A DNA stretch of 64,000 nucleotides from Paramecium pentaurelia (taxonomy: Eukaryota > Ciliophora > Oligohymenophorea > Peniculida > Parameciidae). The position numbers and the translations under genes are program-made. The notes under the pieces are model-generated. The model had not been told where the DNA came from. It was given only the letters and a program-made list of their open reading frames with translations, and made no database searches. This document shows, one piece after another, positions 25,277 to 38,003 of this stretch (its first letter is position 1; every line of letters begins with the position of its first letter). The DNA lies in NCBI GenBank assembly GCA_905183005.1, contig CAJJDO010000076.1, forward strand, positions 337,999-401,998. Reading direction: 5' to 3'.

Positions 25277-25993
25277 ATGAGAAGATTAATTGTCAACCAA
25301 ACAAGAAGCAAGACAGTTGCAGCTCGTCCAAGTGCTAATTTAGATAGGATCAATAAATGGTTGTAAACTCTTACTGCTAAAGCCAATACATTAGAGAGCA
25401 GATTTTACACATCATAATTAAGTTCCTTGTTTAATTATTATTCAAAACCTACAACAGGTGCAGCTTAAGTAATATCTTAATTAAATTATAGGAAATTGAT
25501 TGGAATCACTGGAGAGAATAAATCACTACTGAAGGATTAGTTGATAAGGTATAAAAGGGTCATGAGACTCTCCTTAATAAAGAATTTGATGTTGAACGTA
25601 TTTGTCATCAAGTTGTTTCCAGTTAAAGCAAAGAATTAGAAGATTTAGAAAATGAGCTTACTTTCCATAGCGCTGTTTGGAGCAATTACTATTTGGATTA
25701 ACATTTGGCATTACTTGATTTAGAATAATATGGAGACAGAAATGATTACGTCAGTATTCTAATCAAATTTATGCATAGTTCATGAGGATTATGATTTCTA
25801 TCCTGGATTAGAAGCAGATTTAGAAGAATTAACAGAAACTCATAATTGGATTCCTGGATCAAAAGATGATATTAATTTGAAAGGTTACATGGTATCCTAA
25901 TTCTAATGGGGCAAGAAGATCATATCATTTTATAGACATCCTTGTGATGACTTTAAAGCAGCAAGAGGTACCAAAAATATCTTGGGTAGATGA
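25277..25993 (+). CDS. Probable mitochondrial ATP synthase subunit d
   Basis: Two introns (23 and 25 nt) leave exactly 223 codons (222 aa). The N-terminus MRRLIVNQTRSKTVAARPS is basic and Ser/Thr-rich without acidic residues, as in a mitochondrial presequence. The core EIDWNHWREQITTEGLVDKV parallels the d-subunit block IDWxxYxxxVxxxGLVDxFE, followed by long amphipathic helices (KELEDLENELTFH) of the peripheral stalk. After residue 160 the sequence (GLEADLEELTETHNW...) has no counterpart in opisthokont d subunits, consistent with the divergent ciliate ATP synthase. Identification rests on one motif and length; moderately sure. Confidence 0.55.
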
Positions 25994-26626
25994 GATTTTA
26001 TACATTCAAAATATTATAAAACAATATCATTCAATGCTTTATTATTATTTATCTAATTAAGATGTTAAAGATTTTATTTTCAGAATTCTATATAATTAAA
26101 TTAATTATTTTCCTTAAAATCATACAAAATAATATTCATTCATATAAATATTCTGTATTTTTTTAATCTAAATTAATATAATGATATCAAATTTCAGATA
26201 TTATTAACTTAACTAATTCTTTCATAATCAATTTTAGACTATTTAATGTTAGAGATTTTTATTATTATTTATTTTATTAGTTAAATTAGATGATTTTAAA
26301 TAGTAATATTTGTATTTTATATGTATAATTTCATTTACAGATTATAAAAAAATGAAAAACCATATATTATTTTCATGTAAATAAATTATTTGTAAAGTAT
26401 AAATAAATTTCACATATGATTGTAGTGATATTTTATACATAAATAATGAATCATTTACATACATTTATGTCCTTCAAGAAATAAATCAAAAAATCTAAAA
26501 AAAAATATTGTTTTCAAAATTTAATCTAAAAAGATGAAAATTCTAAGCCTTTAATCAAAAATTTTAGTAAATTATTTAAGTTCTATGAAATTCTGCAAAA
26601 TTTTATAATAAATTGAATTAATTATG
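25994..26626. other. AT-rich convergent intergenic stretch
   Basis: About 630 bp, nearly pure A/T runs, between convergent genes (ATP synthase d-like + and E2F -). No sustained coding frame, RNA or repeat found. Presumably 3' untranslated sequence and spacer. Confidence 0.5.
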
Positions 26627-27361
26627 TCATTTCTACTTTTTATCATATTCGATTGGATAATTTTCATCTTAACAAATGTAAACTTGAATTTCATTATTTT
26701 AACATTGCACTTTCGAACTATTTAAGTATACTTAATAAGGATATTCAGGATTATTTTCCAATACAGTTTCTACTATTGTGCCTTTAGGAGCAGTAATAAT
26801 AAATAGAGCTTCACCTTTATGATCAATTTATTAACTTTTTGAAAGCTCTTTAAAATCTTCTTAGGTTAGAAATGTATATTTTGCAATATCAGGTTCTGTC
26901 TGAAACTTCTCTTATAGATTTTTTTATAAATGCTCTATCCAAAAATCATAAGTTTTTTCTTCATTTTATAGTAATTCTAATTCTTATTTAATCTATTATA
27001 ACTCTGTTTCTAATTATGGATTATCAGTGGTACCAACCCATTTAATTTTGTTTTTTGAGATTTTTTCAATGTAACCTATTCCTTCTAAGACATTTGTTAT
27101 ATCATATATTCTTCTCTTCTAAACTCCTAAATCGTTGACAGCCATATTCAAATCGATTGTAAGATCATCTGAATTTTGGATAAGTTCAACAAATTTTTTA
27201 GTTAAGACAGATAAAGAATTATCATGTCGTGTTTTTAACTTTCCACTACTCTTTAGGTCTTCATCATTAGATTCATTAAAGGAATCCTCATCATTAGAGT
27301 ACTCTTCTTGTTTAATTTTGTTTTCTGATTCCAATTTGATTTATTTTCGCTTCGAATTCAT
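26627..27361 (-). CDS. E2F family transcription factor
   Basis: Intronless frame of exactly 245 codons (244 aa) starting MNSKRKQIKLESENK. The winged-helix DNA-binding domain is unmistakable: RHDNSLSVLTKKFVELIQ, DLTIDLNMAVNDLGVQKRRI, YDITNVLEGIGYIEKISKNK and IKWVG. The RRIYDITNVLEGIGYI helix is the E2F DNA-recognition signature. It is followed by a leucine-heptad dimerisation helix (ETELQQIQQELELLQNEE) and a marked-box-like beta region (EALFIITAPKGTIVETV). Partners would be DP proteins; the family controls G1/S genes. No retinoblastoma-binding acidic tail is evident at the C-terminus, though an acidic Ser-rich stretch lies before the DNA-binding domain. Confidence 0.92.
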
Positions 27362-27918
27362 GCAATTATTAATTAATTTTCCATAATTTAAAAACTCTAA
27401 TATATATCTTCTTTTAAAATCAAACAAATAACTAGTGAAAATATTTGAGTAATCTATAACATAATTCTAAAAGAATAAGAATCAATTGATATTATTGATA
27501 ATATTATATATATATATAAATTATTGAAAAAATCCATAGTCAATTTAAATAATATTACAAATATAGGAAATGTTACCTATTTCAATATAATCTTAATTTT
27601 TATTAAAATTTAGTATTTTTTCAATACTAATTACATTTAACACTTATATTATTGAAATAATAATATATTATCACTAAATAAATAAAGCAAATAAATTATA
27701 TTAGAAAAATACTTAGAAATGATATTTATAATTTCATTTTTAGTATTGATGAAAAAGTAAATCAGATTTCAAATATCTAGAAAACTCTTAATCAATAAAA
27801 ATCAATTTATTTGAAAATATAATTGTTTATAAATGATAGGATTTTAAGAACTTTTTCGAGAATTTTTCAAGTTGAGTTAAATTGATTTACTTAAATTTTA
27901 TTTCATATAAATTGCATA
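27362..27918. other. AT-rich divergent intergenic stretch
   Basis: About 555 bp between the divergent E2F and coiled-coil genes, containing several A/T-only runs and a short TA repeat near 27505. No coding or RNA signal seen. Confidence 0.5.
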
Positions 27919-28641
27919 ATGATGTAGGTAGAAACTTCAGAATCTCAATTTGATTAAATTTATCAAAGTCTTTGTAAAGATGATAGATTTTGTTTTGATT
28001 TAAGAGGATAATTCGAAAGAATTTTAAAAGTAGAGTAGGAGAGACATAGAGTCTATAATGATTTTGCAATATTTTTAAGAGGATTGGCTAAAGAACCATT
28101 CTAAGAATCATTATCACTTATTGAATTATTTGATGAACTTGCAAAAGACATCTAAGAAGTTAATTTAAAATATATGAATAATCATAATTAAGACTCAGAT
28201 AAAGGGTTTATTAGTTTATTGAAATGCAAAATAATACCTAGTTTAATAGATGGATAAAAGTAAGTTGAAATTTAGAAAAAGGCATTAGCTGAATTAAGGG
28301 AAAAAGCAACAAGATTAAAAAAATTAGAATAAAAGAAAAATGATTTGATGATGAAGAATGATGATAAATTACTTGGTATAGAAAAATAGTTATAGGAGGC
28401 AAAGAGAGAAAAACTGGAGAAAGGGTAAACTTTTAATTTCACATATTAAAATTATGTAGAAGATAAAAATGATGAATTAAAAGGTCTATTCAAACATTTT
28501 TTTAATAGACTTCTTGTGATATCTACAACAGGACTTTAAAATTATTCTGTTGCAATCAATAAAGTTCACACTACTGATGAAAAAAAAGAAATCGAGTTTT
28601 TATTGGGTGAGCTTGGAATAATAAAGAAGAAAAGAAGATGA
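27919..28641 (+). CDS. Coiled-coil protein
   Basis: Intronless frame of exactly 241 codons (240 aa), MMQVETSESQFDQIYQ to ELGIIKKKRR. Predicted almost entirely helical: an N-terminal helical domain with DFAIFLRGLAKEPFQESLSL, then a heptad-rich coiled coil (IQKKALAELREKATRLKKLE). It is followed by KGQTFNFTYQNYVEDKNDEL and a short basic tail. The curved-helix pattern with a basic end could be BAR-like (compare CIBAR/FAM92 proteins of the ciliary base), but I cannot show the signature residues. Name it only as coiled-coil. Confidence 0.7.
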
Positions 28642-28999
28642 CTATAGTAAATTATATATAAAAGTATTATATATAAATACTCTTCATATAAATATCTTCA
28701 TCTTGATAAAATATTAAGAATTAAAATAAAATGTAAAGAAAGGCAGATCTTTAAGAAAATTATATATATATATATATAAGTTACTATTTAAAATTAAGAA
28801 TATCTATTTTTGAATCTATTTATATTTATGGTGTAAAATAAATTATTTAGAATATTTTTGAGTTCAATTAGTTTTATGATTTTATTTTTTAATTATATGA
28901 TAGATTAACATATAAAATATGATGTATGTTAATTATAAATGTAAACAAAAATATTAGTTTATTTTTAACAAAGAAAAAAAACATTAATAAAAATTCTAA
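28642..28999. other. AT-rich intergenic stretch
   Basis: About 360 bp upstream of the channel gene with a short TA dinucleotide repeat near 28755-28780. No coding frame or RNA recognised; it presumably contains the channel promoter. Confidence 0.5.
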
Positions 29000-31900
29000 A
29001 TGAACTCAATTTTTATGGAGATAGAGCAATATTCAGCTCGTGCAGCCAATGAGGATTAAGCTCTTATGAGTAAGAGAGGTGATTAGGAATAAAGAAAAGG
29101 AGAGTTTTTCCAACGTTGTTTATAAGACAGAAAAATTAATACAGATCTTTCTTAATCAGAAAAATTTATATTTGGTGATAAAGCTATTTATATGGGGAAG
29201 CTGAAATTAGAATAGAGATTGTAAGATATTGATGAAGTATTTCTACCTTTTGATAATATTGATTTAGATGAAAAGGAACGTAACGAAAAAATGAAAGAAT
29301 TATCTAAGTCTTCTTAATCAGATAATTAAAGAATTGATATTAATAAGAGAAATAAGAAGATAGAAAATTTTTGGTTAATTTTAAGTCCAGATAGTTCTGT
29401 GAAACTATTGTGGGACTTTTTTTGTATGATTTTGATTCTCTATGAAATTATAACAATTCCGATAAGAATAAGTTTTGACATAGAAGTAAGTGCTGAATTT
29501 GGTTATGTAATAACAGCAGCATTTCTATTCGATATTGTATTAACATTTAATACAGCAGTCTATTTGAATGGAAATATCAATTATTCTTACAAGGCGATAG
29601 CATTTGATTATTTCAAATTATGGTTTTGGATAGATGTTGTGGCATCATTTCCATATGATATGGTATTCAATGCAGCATTAACAGGAGAAGCTGGAGATGA
29701 AGTTAATGAATCATCAGATAATTTAAAGAAGAGTACTTAAATTTTAAGAGTTTTAAAATTCTTTAGATTTGTTAAAGTAATTCGTTTATTAAGATTGGCA
29801 AAATTAAAGGCTATAATGGATAAAATAGAGGAGTATTTTTCAGATAGTTCTATAATTTAAACAATAGGTAGTTTTTTAAAGCTTTGTGCATTTGTTTTGT
29901 TTTGGTCTCATTGGCTAGGATGTATATTTCATTTTATAGGTTAAAGTGAGGATACAACATACAATTGGCTCTCTATTTATGGATTGTATGATGAACCTTG
30001 GGAAATTAGATATGTAAATTCTGTATATTGGGCAGTAACAACAATGATTACTGTAGGTTATGGTGATTTATCTCCATAAACACCATTAGAAAGACTATTT
30101 GGAGTATTCTTTCTATTGATTGCTTGTGGTGTATTCTCATTTACTATGAACACCATAGGTAATACAATGTAATAATTAAGTTAGAAGTAAGATCAATATT
30201 AGAAGAGGATATCTGAAATAAATATATATATGGCAAAAGTTAAGATTCCAAAACAATTATAAAATAAAGTAAGAAGATATTTATAATATATTTGGGATTC
30301 TCATAGAAGTATAAATTTAGAATCAATATGTTAAAATCTCTCTTTATCTCTAAAATATGAATTTACAATTTAAGTAAATGGAACTATATTGGCTAGTTAT
30401 AAATTGTTATGTGAGACATTTTCAAGGAAATTACTTATAGAATTAACATAGATTTTAAAAGAATAAACAATATAACCAGATGAATATGTATTTATTGAAG
30501 ATGAACCTAAGAATGAATAAATTCTCTATTTCATTTAAGAAGGTTAAATAAATATAGTATTAATAAAGACAAGATAAATAGTGGCTAGATTGAGTAATAA
30601 ATAAATATTTGGTGAAATAAGTTTTTTTGGGAATATAGGAAGGACTGCATCTGCAAAAAGTAATGGTTTTACTGATGTATTTGTATTGAAAAGACAAGAT
30701 TTTGTAGCATTATTAGATAAGTTTCCAGATGATAGAGAAAGATTTAATTTTATAAATGAAGAAGTAAATAAAAGATAATTATAAATATTGAATATTCATT
30801 GTTATGCTTGTGATTTACCAGGACATGTAATAAGAGAATGTCCATCATTACATTTTGTGATTGATTTATATGTATATTAAAAGACAAAAATCAGATGTAT
30901 TAAAGCTATAATGAAAGATTTTGTAAGAAAAGATAGAATGAATTATAATGCTTTGAAAAATAGAACAGAATTAGAAAAAGCAGCTAAAAATTTATAAATG
31001 AATATACCAACACATAAATTCTTGATTGAAGAATGTAATGTGGATGATTAATTATCATAGGCAGTAGAAGATGAATCAATAAAGAAAGGATTTAAATTAA
31101 GATCTAAATTTAAGGAAGATAGAAATAGAAGAAGAAATTGGGAATAGACATTTAAGAAATCTGCATAAAAGATATAATAGATTTAGATTAAATAATCAGA
31201 AATATTTAGTATGACTAAAAATCTTTCATAAGCATTATTGTCATCTCATGCTAGTGGTGAAACAAGTTTAAATCATATACCAATTAATTAATTTAAATCT
31301 CCAAATGAAAGTTCAGAAGAAAGTGATAGTGGAACATTATAATAAAAAATGGAAGATATAATGGCTGATTATTAAATATTTAAATAAGAAGTAGATAAAT
31401 ATAATGGGAGTTAATAATTGGAAATTAAAAAAAATTTTGTTTTATTAAATGAATTTGAATGTGGATGTGATTATAATATATTCTATCCTCACAATAATCT
31501 CTCTGTTGTGTTGAAAGAATTTCATAGATATCAATTAGGTAACTCTGTTAAACCTAAAATTGATACTGAATATGATACTAATGTATTTCAAGAATATATG
31601 GAATATTATGTTATAGATATAGAAGATGTTAAAAGATTTAAATTAGAAGTTAAACCATCTCAAATTAAATAATTTTTACCTTTTACAGAACTTCTTTAAT
31701 AATCATATAATCGTTAAGTAAATAATAATTAATATACTTTTATTAGAAAAAAAAGAATTATGGTTTATTAAAACAACCAAAAAGATCTTTTAAATAAATT
31801 GCTAGAGCAATTATTTTGGCAAGAAAATTTAAGTGATCAATTATATTTAATTATAAAAATATAATTATTAACCGATATGAAACATACTAGAGATTCTGTT

Positions 31901-32549
31901 AATCCTGAAGTTCGAGAATTCATTAAATAATTCACATCATCATAATAAGAACTTAGACTTAATAAATAAACTAATACTGATTAAAGTACATCTACAATAG
32001 TCTAAAGTGATATTAAGTCAGATCATGTAAAAGTTAAAGAAGTATTCTTTAAATTGCCACAATAAGAAAATACAGAAAATAAATAACCATATCTTAAAAT
32101 ATCAAAGACTCCAGTTGCATCTTCCTTTACAAATTCTTTATCAAGTATGGATCAAGATAGATATACAGAAGTTATTGTTTAGAAAGTTGTTGAAGAATTA
32201 GAAAGAAGGAATTATTGCAAAAAAAAACCTTTATTATCTATTTAATAAAATACTATATAAATGAGTATCACACCAAAAAGTGAATTAGAATATTTAGATG
32301 ATGATTCATTTATACGTTAAATGTACTAAACATATAATTAATTTAAGTTAATAAACTTTATTAAGTCCTAATCAAACACCTAAAAAAGTATAAATTAGAG
32401 CCTTTGATTGTTTTGATTAAAGATAAAAAAAGTATCAAGTTTAGAAAGAATAAAAATTATAAAAATAAAAAGAAACTTAAGAACTTACTAAATTAGTAGA
32501 TGAATTCAAATCTTTTTTACTTAGAACAAGATCTTCAGGCAAATTTTGA
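29000..32549 (+). CDS. Cyclic-nucleotide-gated K+ channel with CCHC zinc knuckle
   Basis: Nearly intronless; one 19-nt intron (32347-32365) leaves exactly 1,177 codons (1,176 aa). The membrane domain shows S1 (LLWDFFCMILILYEIITIP), S4 with spaced basics (RVLKFFRFVKVIRLLRLAK), and the K+ filter TVGYGD at residues 351-356. A C-linker (YMAKVKIPKQLQNKVRRYLQ) and a cyclic-nucleotide-binding domain follow (FIEDEPKNEQILYFIQEGQI, IFGEISFFGNIGRTASAKS). Just after it is a zinc knuckle, C-x2-C-x4-H-x4-C, at about residue 601. The remaining 550 residues are polar with no recognised domain. It resembles the HCN/EAG-like channels abundant in ciliates, where they control membrane potential and ciliary beating. 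Confidence 0.92.
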
Positions 32550-32609
32550 TTATGAACCTTTTATAAAATCATTTTTACTTATATATTAAATCATAATTAA
32601 TTTATTAAT

Positions 32610-33576
32610 ATGTCTCTCCTTCTTTTGAATGCTAGCAATAGAATTGCTTAAGGATTTTTAAAAGTAGCTGTTGAAAGTGGCAAATATGAAAAGATTATTT
32701 GTGCTGACATTTTCCCAACTTATTTCACAGTTCAAAGACTACTTAAATTTAAATCATCATTATCAGCAAACATAGAATTATTCAAAGTTGGAGATCGTCA
32801 AGATTTACATGATGTAATCAAATAAGCCAATAATATATTATATGTCAGTCATGATTATTATTAAACAACTGCATCAAAAAAGAATTTATTGGTTGCTACA
32901 TTAGATTTAGTCAAAAATAGAAATTATAAGACTGTTGCATATGTTGCACCAGTAGAACATGATCATTAAGAAGAAATTGATGAATGGAAACATTTAGAAG
33001 TAGAAGGACGTCGTTTTATACCTTAATTAGTTGGAATTAGATCTGACATTACTTTTGGACCACAAAGCACATTCACAAATAAATTAGCATAAAGAATTTA
33101 TAATGGTGAAAGTATTTACTTTTAAAATACTGGATAATCATGTGCTCCTATTTTTACAGGTGATTTAGAATAAATTGTGGCTTAAGTTTTAGCAGGTTCT
33201 CATGCAGGAAAATTACTATTAGCAAAAGGACATAAACATATTGATTTCAAATCAATTATTCATCTTATTGAAGATAGTCTTGGATCTACATATAAAGCTA
33301 AATTAAATCAATCTTTTATTGAAAAAGTATATATATTATAATATAATTTAGATTATTCATCCAACTAATAATTGTATTATTGGTTAATAATTATATTGTC
33401 CTTCATATATTAATCTAACTAAATTGATTGCAAATTATAAAGCTTTGGAAAATACTGGATATGATTAAGTTGTTGGTGATAAATTAGTTGACATTGAAGA
33501 TTATCATAAGAATAATAAAACAGTTGTTGATCAATCATTGAAAGCTGATTACTAATTAAGTTATTTAATTGGTTGA
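32610..33576 (+). CDS. Rossmann-fold NAD(P)-binding (atypical SDR-like) protein
   Basis: One 25-nt intron leaves exactly 314 codons (313 aa). The N-terminus SLLLLNASNRIAQGFLKVAV has the strand-loop-helix layout of an atypical SDR/NmrA-type Rossmann fold, but the loop is N-A-S-N-R-I-A instead of GxxGxxG. Later strands fit: YEKIICADIFP, NNILYVSHDY and TVAYVAPVEHD. The catalytic Tyr-x3-Lys of classical SDRs is not evident. NDUFA9-like complex I subunits and related proteins share such a degenerate fold, so a mitochondrial or cofactor-binding role is possible. No clear presequence. Confidence 0.5.
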
Positions 33577-34158
33577 ATAAATGATGATCAATATTAATCA
33601 AATAAAAAATATAAAATATTAAATTAATTATATTTAATTTATAAAATTATGAATTATTAAAAATAATGAATAAGAAAGAAAAAAAGGAGAATAAATTGAT
33701 TGTTTTATTATAGATAAAAATTATTGTAGTATTTATTATTGAAATTTTTCTGTTTAATTTTAAACTTTATTTCTTAAACATAATTAATAATTAGATCATA
33801 CTTAAATTGATTATATATTATAGTAATGATTGTAAGTTTATAATTAATCAAAGCCATCTATATGATTGTAAATATAAGAAATGTTTATCTTGATATAATA
33901 AAAGAAAAATTAATAAGTCACTAGAGATATTTAATAGATAAATTAATTGTTAAATATTATTTCAATATATTTTTCTCTTGACAAATGATAAAATCACTTT
34001 ACATTTTGAAATTATTCTAGTTAAATTTAATAATTTCTAGATTTCTAATGAAAATTGAATAAATATTAAATATGTATTTGATTATTCTATTAAAATACTT
34101 AATAGAAATATTGAGTAAGTTTATAAATTTTTGAAATATCAATCTTATTCTTATAAAA
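33577..34158. other. AT-rich intergenic stretch
   Basis: About 580 bp with no sustained protein-like frame on either strand and no RNA gene recognised. Confidence 0.45.
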
Positions 34159-35751
34159 ATGAATTACAAAAATGATCAAGAATAAACTTTATTGAAAATT
34201 ATAGAAAAATTTTAAAGATAGATGGATGAATTTAATAAAAATAAAAAATAGAATATGTCAGTTGTTTTACTTGTTGGAGTAACAGGATCTGGAAAAAGTA
34301 CTATTTTCAACTTCTAAAGTGGAGCAGATTTTATAATTAATGATAAAAAACAGTTGGAAATCAAGAATCCTTCAAATAATTTTTCTAAAATGTTTGGAGG
34401 AATGAATTCAATCACAAAAGAACCAAATTTTTATCATAATTCTTAAAATAATCATTTAATTATTGATTTTCCTGGATTCTAAGACACAAGTGGTGATTGG
34501 GATCAATTACTATTTGAACTTTTATTTTATAAGATTGTTACTTCAGGTCCTATAAAAATTATTTATGTAATAAAAAATCCTGAAAATAGTCTTCCTAATA
34601 GAGGATCAGATCTCTAAGAATTTATTAAACAAATATGCTTATAAGGAAGAATTAATATCCAAAAATTTAATTTAATATTAAATTGTTATTTGGAAGAGTT
34701 ATCTGATGAAGAATTGTAAAATTCTGTAAAAGAAGATCTAAGGGCTGTTAATATTTTATAATCAATTGATAAAATACTTGTATTGAGAAAAGCTAAAAAG
34801 AATGATGAAATACAAACAATTTTCAATAATTAATAAAGATAAACTTTATGGTAATAGATAGAATAAATGTAATCGATTAAAATTCAACCATAAAAACTAC
34901 CTAAAAGTGAAATTATAAGTGAATATTTAAGATATACAACATTAAAAACAATTGAAAAATATGGGAGTGGTTTGTGTGACATTTTTGATAATAAATATAC
35001 TTAATTAACTGATGCATAAAATAGGGCTACTTAGGTGTAAATGTAAAAATTATTAGATGTGATAAAAAAAGAAAATAAGGGTTCTCCTTTAGATTGGTAT
35101 ATCAATTTCATTTCAATTTGTGAACAATTGGCAACTAATCTTACAGCCAAAAGTGATTTGGCAAATAGTAGTAATAATTTCAAAAAGATATTTACTTATT
35201 TCTCCTAATTTTCTGATCTTATCAAGGGGTATGATGAGATGAAAATTATAAAGTCAATTGCAGAAGATTAATTAAATAAAATAGAAAAAATAATAAGTAC
35301 AAGAATAGCATTTTTAAAAAAAGCTGAATAGGATAAGGCTGCAATAAGTAAAATTGAATCAGAAAAATACGCATTACAAAGAAACATAAATCAATCTTAA
35401 TCTCAAATAAAAAGTCTTTAAAAGCAAATAGCATCTTCAGAATGGGAGCATAACTAAGAAATAAAATAACTTAAAACATAAATGGAAAGTGCTTAAAAAT
35501 AACATAATAATTTAGATGTATATGAATAAAGAGAACGATAATTGTAGATTTAAAGGTAAGAAGAAGAAATAAAAATGTTGAAGGATTAGCTTAATGAATT
35601 CAAATAATAAAAATAAAATGAACAAAATCTAAAACAGACAATAAATTATTATAATTAAAAAATAGGTTAAATGGAAAAGGAAATTGAAGATATAAAAAAA
35701 AAACCGATTCCTAAATCGTCATCTAATGACTCAAGTTGCTAATTAATTTGA
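34159..35751 (+). CDS. AIG1/GIMAP-like P-loop GTPase with coiled coil and CaaX-type end
   Basis: Intronless frame of exactly 531 codons (530 aa). Residues about 35-50 read VVLLVGVTGSGKSTIFN, a G1/Walker A loop; LIIDFPGFQDTSGDW at about 105 is G3 (DxPG). The spacing and the switch region with a conserved Thr-like element (NSITKEPNF) resemble the TRAFAC AIG1/IAN or septin-like GTPases. The second half is a long coiled coil (ESEKYALQRNINQSQSQIKS, EQRERQLQIQRQEEEIKML). The protein ends SSCQLI, a C-a-a-X-type prenylation signal. Inference: a membrane-tethered GTPase. I could not identify a clear N/TKxD guanine-specificity motif. Confidence 0.75.
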
Positions 35752-36118
35752 TTTGCATTTTTTTATATTTAACCATAACTATTTAATTTTAATTAATCAA
35801 TTATATTGAAAATAGAATAATAGGCAACATTTTTCATAATAAAAATTTCTTATATTATTATCTTGGATGAAAAAAACAATCAGAATTATTATATTATTTG
35901 ACTCTATGTTAAAGAAAAAAAAGTATTAATAATAAATTTAAATTAGAAAATGAAGGATTTTCATTTAATTTATAAATTTAAACAAAAAGGCTAAATCTAA
36001 TATTTTAAACAAATGATAGCAAATTAAGTATTAAAATAAAATGATTAGCAATTGTATTTAAATTATTTATGTAAATATACATTTGATCAAAATAAAAATA
36101 TATTTAAATATTGTTAAA
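35752..36118. other. AT-rich intergenic stretch
   Basis: About 365 bp of A/T-rich spacer between the GTPase and PH-kinase genes. Nothing coding or structural recognised. Confidence 0.45.
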
Positions 36119-37541
36119 ATGTTATAATAGAAAGGCACGACTTCCTTTTAAATGGAATGTTAACGAAAACATTTCATAAAGGATAAACTATATCATCTTC
36201 TTTTAGATTAGAATTGCATAAAAATGTCTGAGGTAAGATAACATCCACCTAAAAGAGACAGTCAATTTTCAAGACTCTAAGTATCACCTAGAACTAAATT
36301 TTGAAAATTTGATATATTGGAGGACAGAATAGAGTTAACTTGTTGCATTTGGTATAAAGTATAATAAAGCACTCAAATGGTTTCATGCTAACAGTTCTGA
36401 TTTATAACATTTGTATAAACATTTATGTGGGAGACTGTTCTTTGGGAACATTTCATCTATTTATGAGAGCAAAGAAATATTAGGTTCTGGAGCATCATCA
36501 AAAGTGTATAGAGTTGTTAATAAATTAACACATAAAGAATTTGCTTCTAAATGTATTCGTAAAGACTACATCTATAGAAGAGAAGATAAAGAGAGATATG
36601 TAAATATTTATATAATTTAGAATCGTATGATTTAAGAGATTGAATTAATGAGAAAATTAGACCATGAAACTATTGTTAAAATGATAGATATATTCGAAGG
36701 AGAAAAATCATTCTATATCATTCTTGAACTATTATAGGGTGAATCTCTGCATTCGTATTCGAAAAAACATTCATTAACAATTACATAGATTCGATAGATA
36801 ATAAGTGTATCAATATATTTATATAATAGAAATGCTTATAAGCATTATGTTATTTAGACCTACATAATATAATCCATAGGGATTTAAAATTAGAAAATTT
36901 AGTTTTGAATGAATTAGGAAAAGTGGAATCTGTTAAGATTATAGATTTTGGTCTTGCAATTTAGACATCATGTCCCTATAGATAATTATGTGGAACTCCT
37001 GGATATATAGCACCAGAGATGTTTATAGAAAAATACCCATACACAACTAAAGTAGATATTTTTAGTTTAGGAGCAATATTCTATAAATTATTGTGTAAGA
37101 AATCTTTATTTAGTGGAAATACAAGTGATGAATTATTGGAAAACAATAAAAAGTTTTTATGCAATAATCATTTAAAAAATTGTTCAGATGAAACTATTGA
37201 TTTAATAAAATAAATGCTTTAAAAAGATCCTAATAAAAGAATATCAGCTTCTTAGGCTTTGTAGCATCCTTTCTTTGGTGAAAGATTTACTGGTATTAAT
37301 TTATTGAAGTTTAGGAGAATAAGACATTGCTGAAGAAAGTCCTCATGAAATTGTTAGAATGTTTCCATTTACAAAACCTATGCAAATAATAAATTCAAAT
37401 GATAACATTCCTGATATTAAGATTTAAGCTATTCGAGGAAGTTAATAAAGCTTTGAGTAAAGTTTAGGATCTAATTATTTTCCGTCATTTGATGATGACA
37501 ATCATAAACTAAGAAATGATATCGATCATATTATTGAATGA
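36119..37541 (+). CDS. PH-like domain serine/threonine kinase
   Basis: Four introns (25, 21, 23 and 22 nt) leave exactly 444 codons (443 aa). Residues 1 to about 105 form a PH-like module (KGTTSFQMECQRKHFIKDKL, LIYWRTEQSQLVAFGIKYNK, ending in a WFHANSSDLQHLY helix). The kinase follows: glycine loop ILGSGASSKVYRV, lysine in FASKCI (about 136), HRDLKLEN, DFGLAIQT, the activation segment CGTPGYIAPEM, and DIFSLGAIFYKLL. It resembles CAMK/AGC-type kinases. N-terminal PH plus kinase is a frequent architecture in ciliates and suggests lipid-regulated membrane recruitment. The short C-terminal tail is disordered. Confidence 0.88.
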
Positions 37542-38003
37542 CTTTATCAAAAATTAACTTAGTATTCATCATAATATAAATTTGACATAATCTTTCAAAT
37601 TTTAAATATATTCAAATAGATTTCATTTCACATGATTATTTTATCTATAATTTTATCTATTAAATAATTTAAGCAATGATAATTTATTGATCTTGTTTCA
37701 TTTAATGTCATTCATGATGAATGATATAAGTTCATTGATTAGTGATTTTTTATTTTTTGCTTTTAGATCGTTTGGTTAAAAATCAAATTATTTTTTTTAT
37801 TGCCGATATTAAATGTGATGTAATTTATTCATTATAATTGAAATATATTTCATATAAAGTTATTAGTTTAAATGAATTAAATTATTTATATGAAAATAAT
37901 AAATAAAAATTATTATAATAAAGATATATAGATTAATAATTTGAAGATAATTATTAAAGATATAATAATAATAAATGAGAAAGTTGTTATTAAATTATAT
38001 ATA
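37542..38003. other. AT-rich convergent intergenic stretch
   Basis: About 460 bp between the PH-kinase (+) and a hypothetical gene (-). Only A/T-rich spacer seen. Confidence 0.45.

Noticed and set aside
27135..27386. Plus-strand ORF opposite the E2F gene
   Set aside because: It is a shadow: the minus strand has the unmistakable E2F DNA-binding domain in the same interval.
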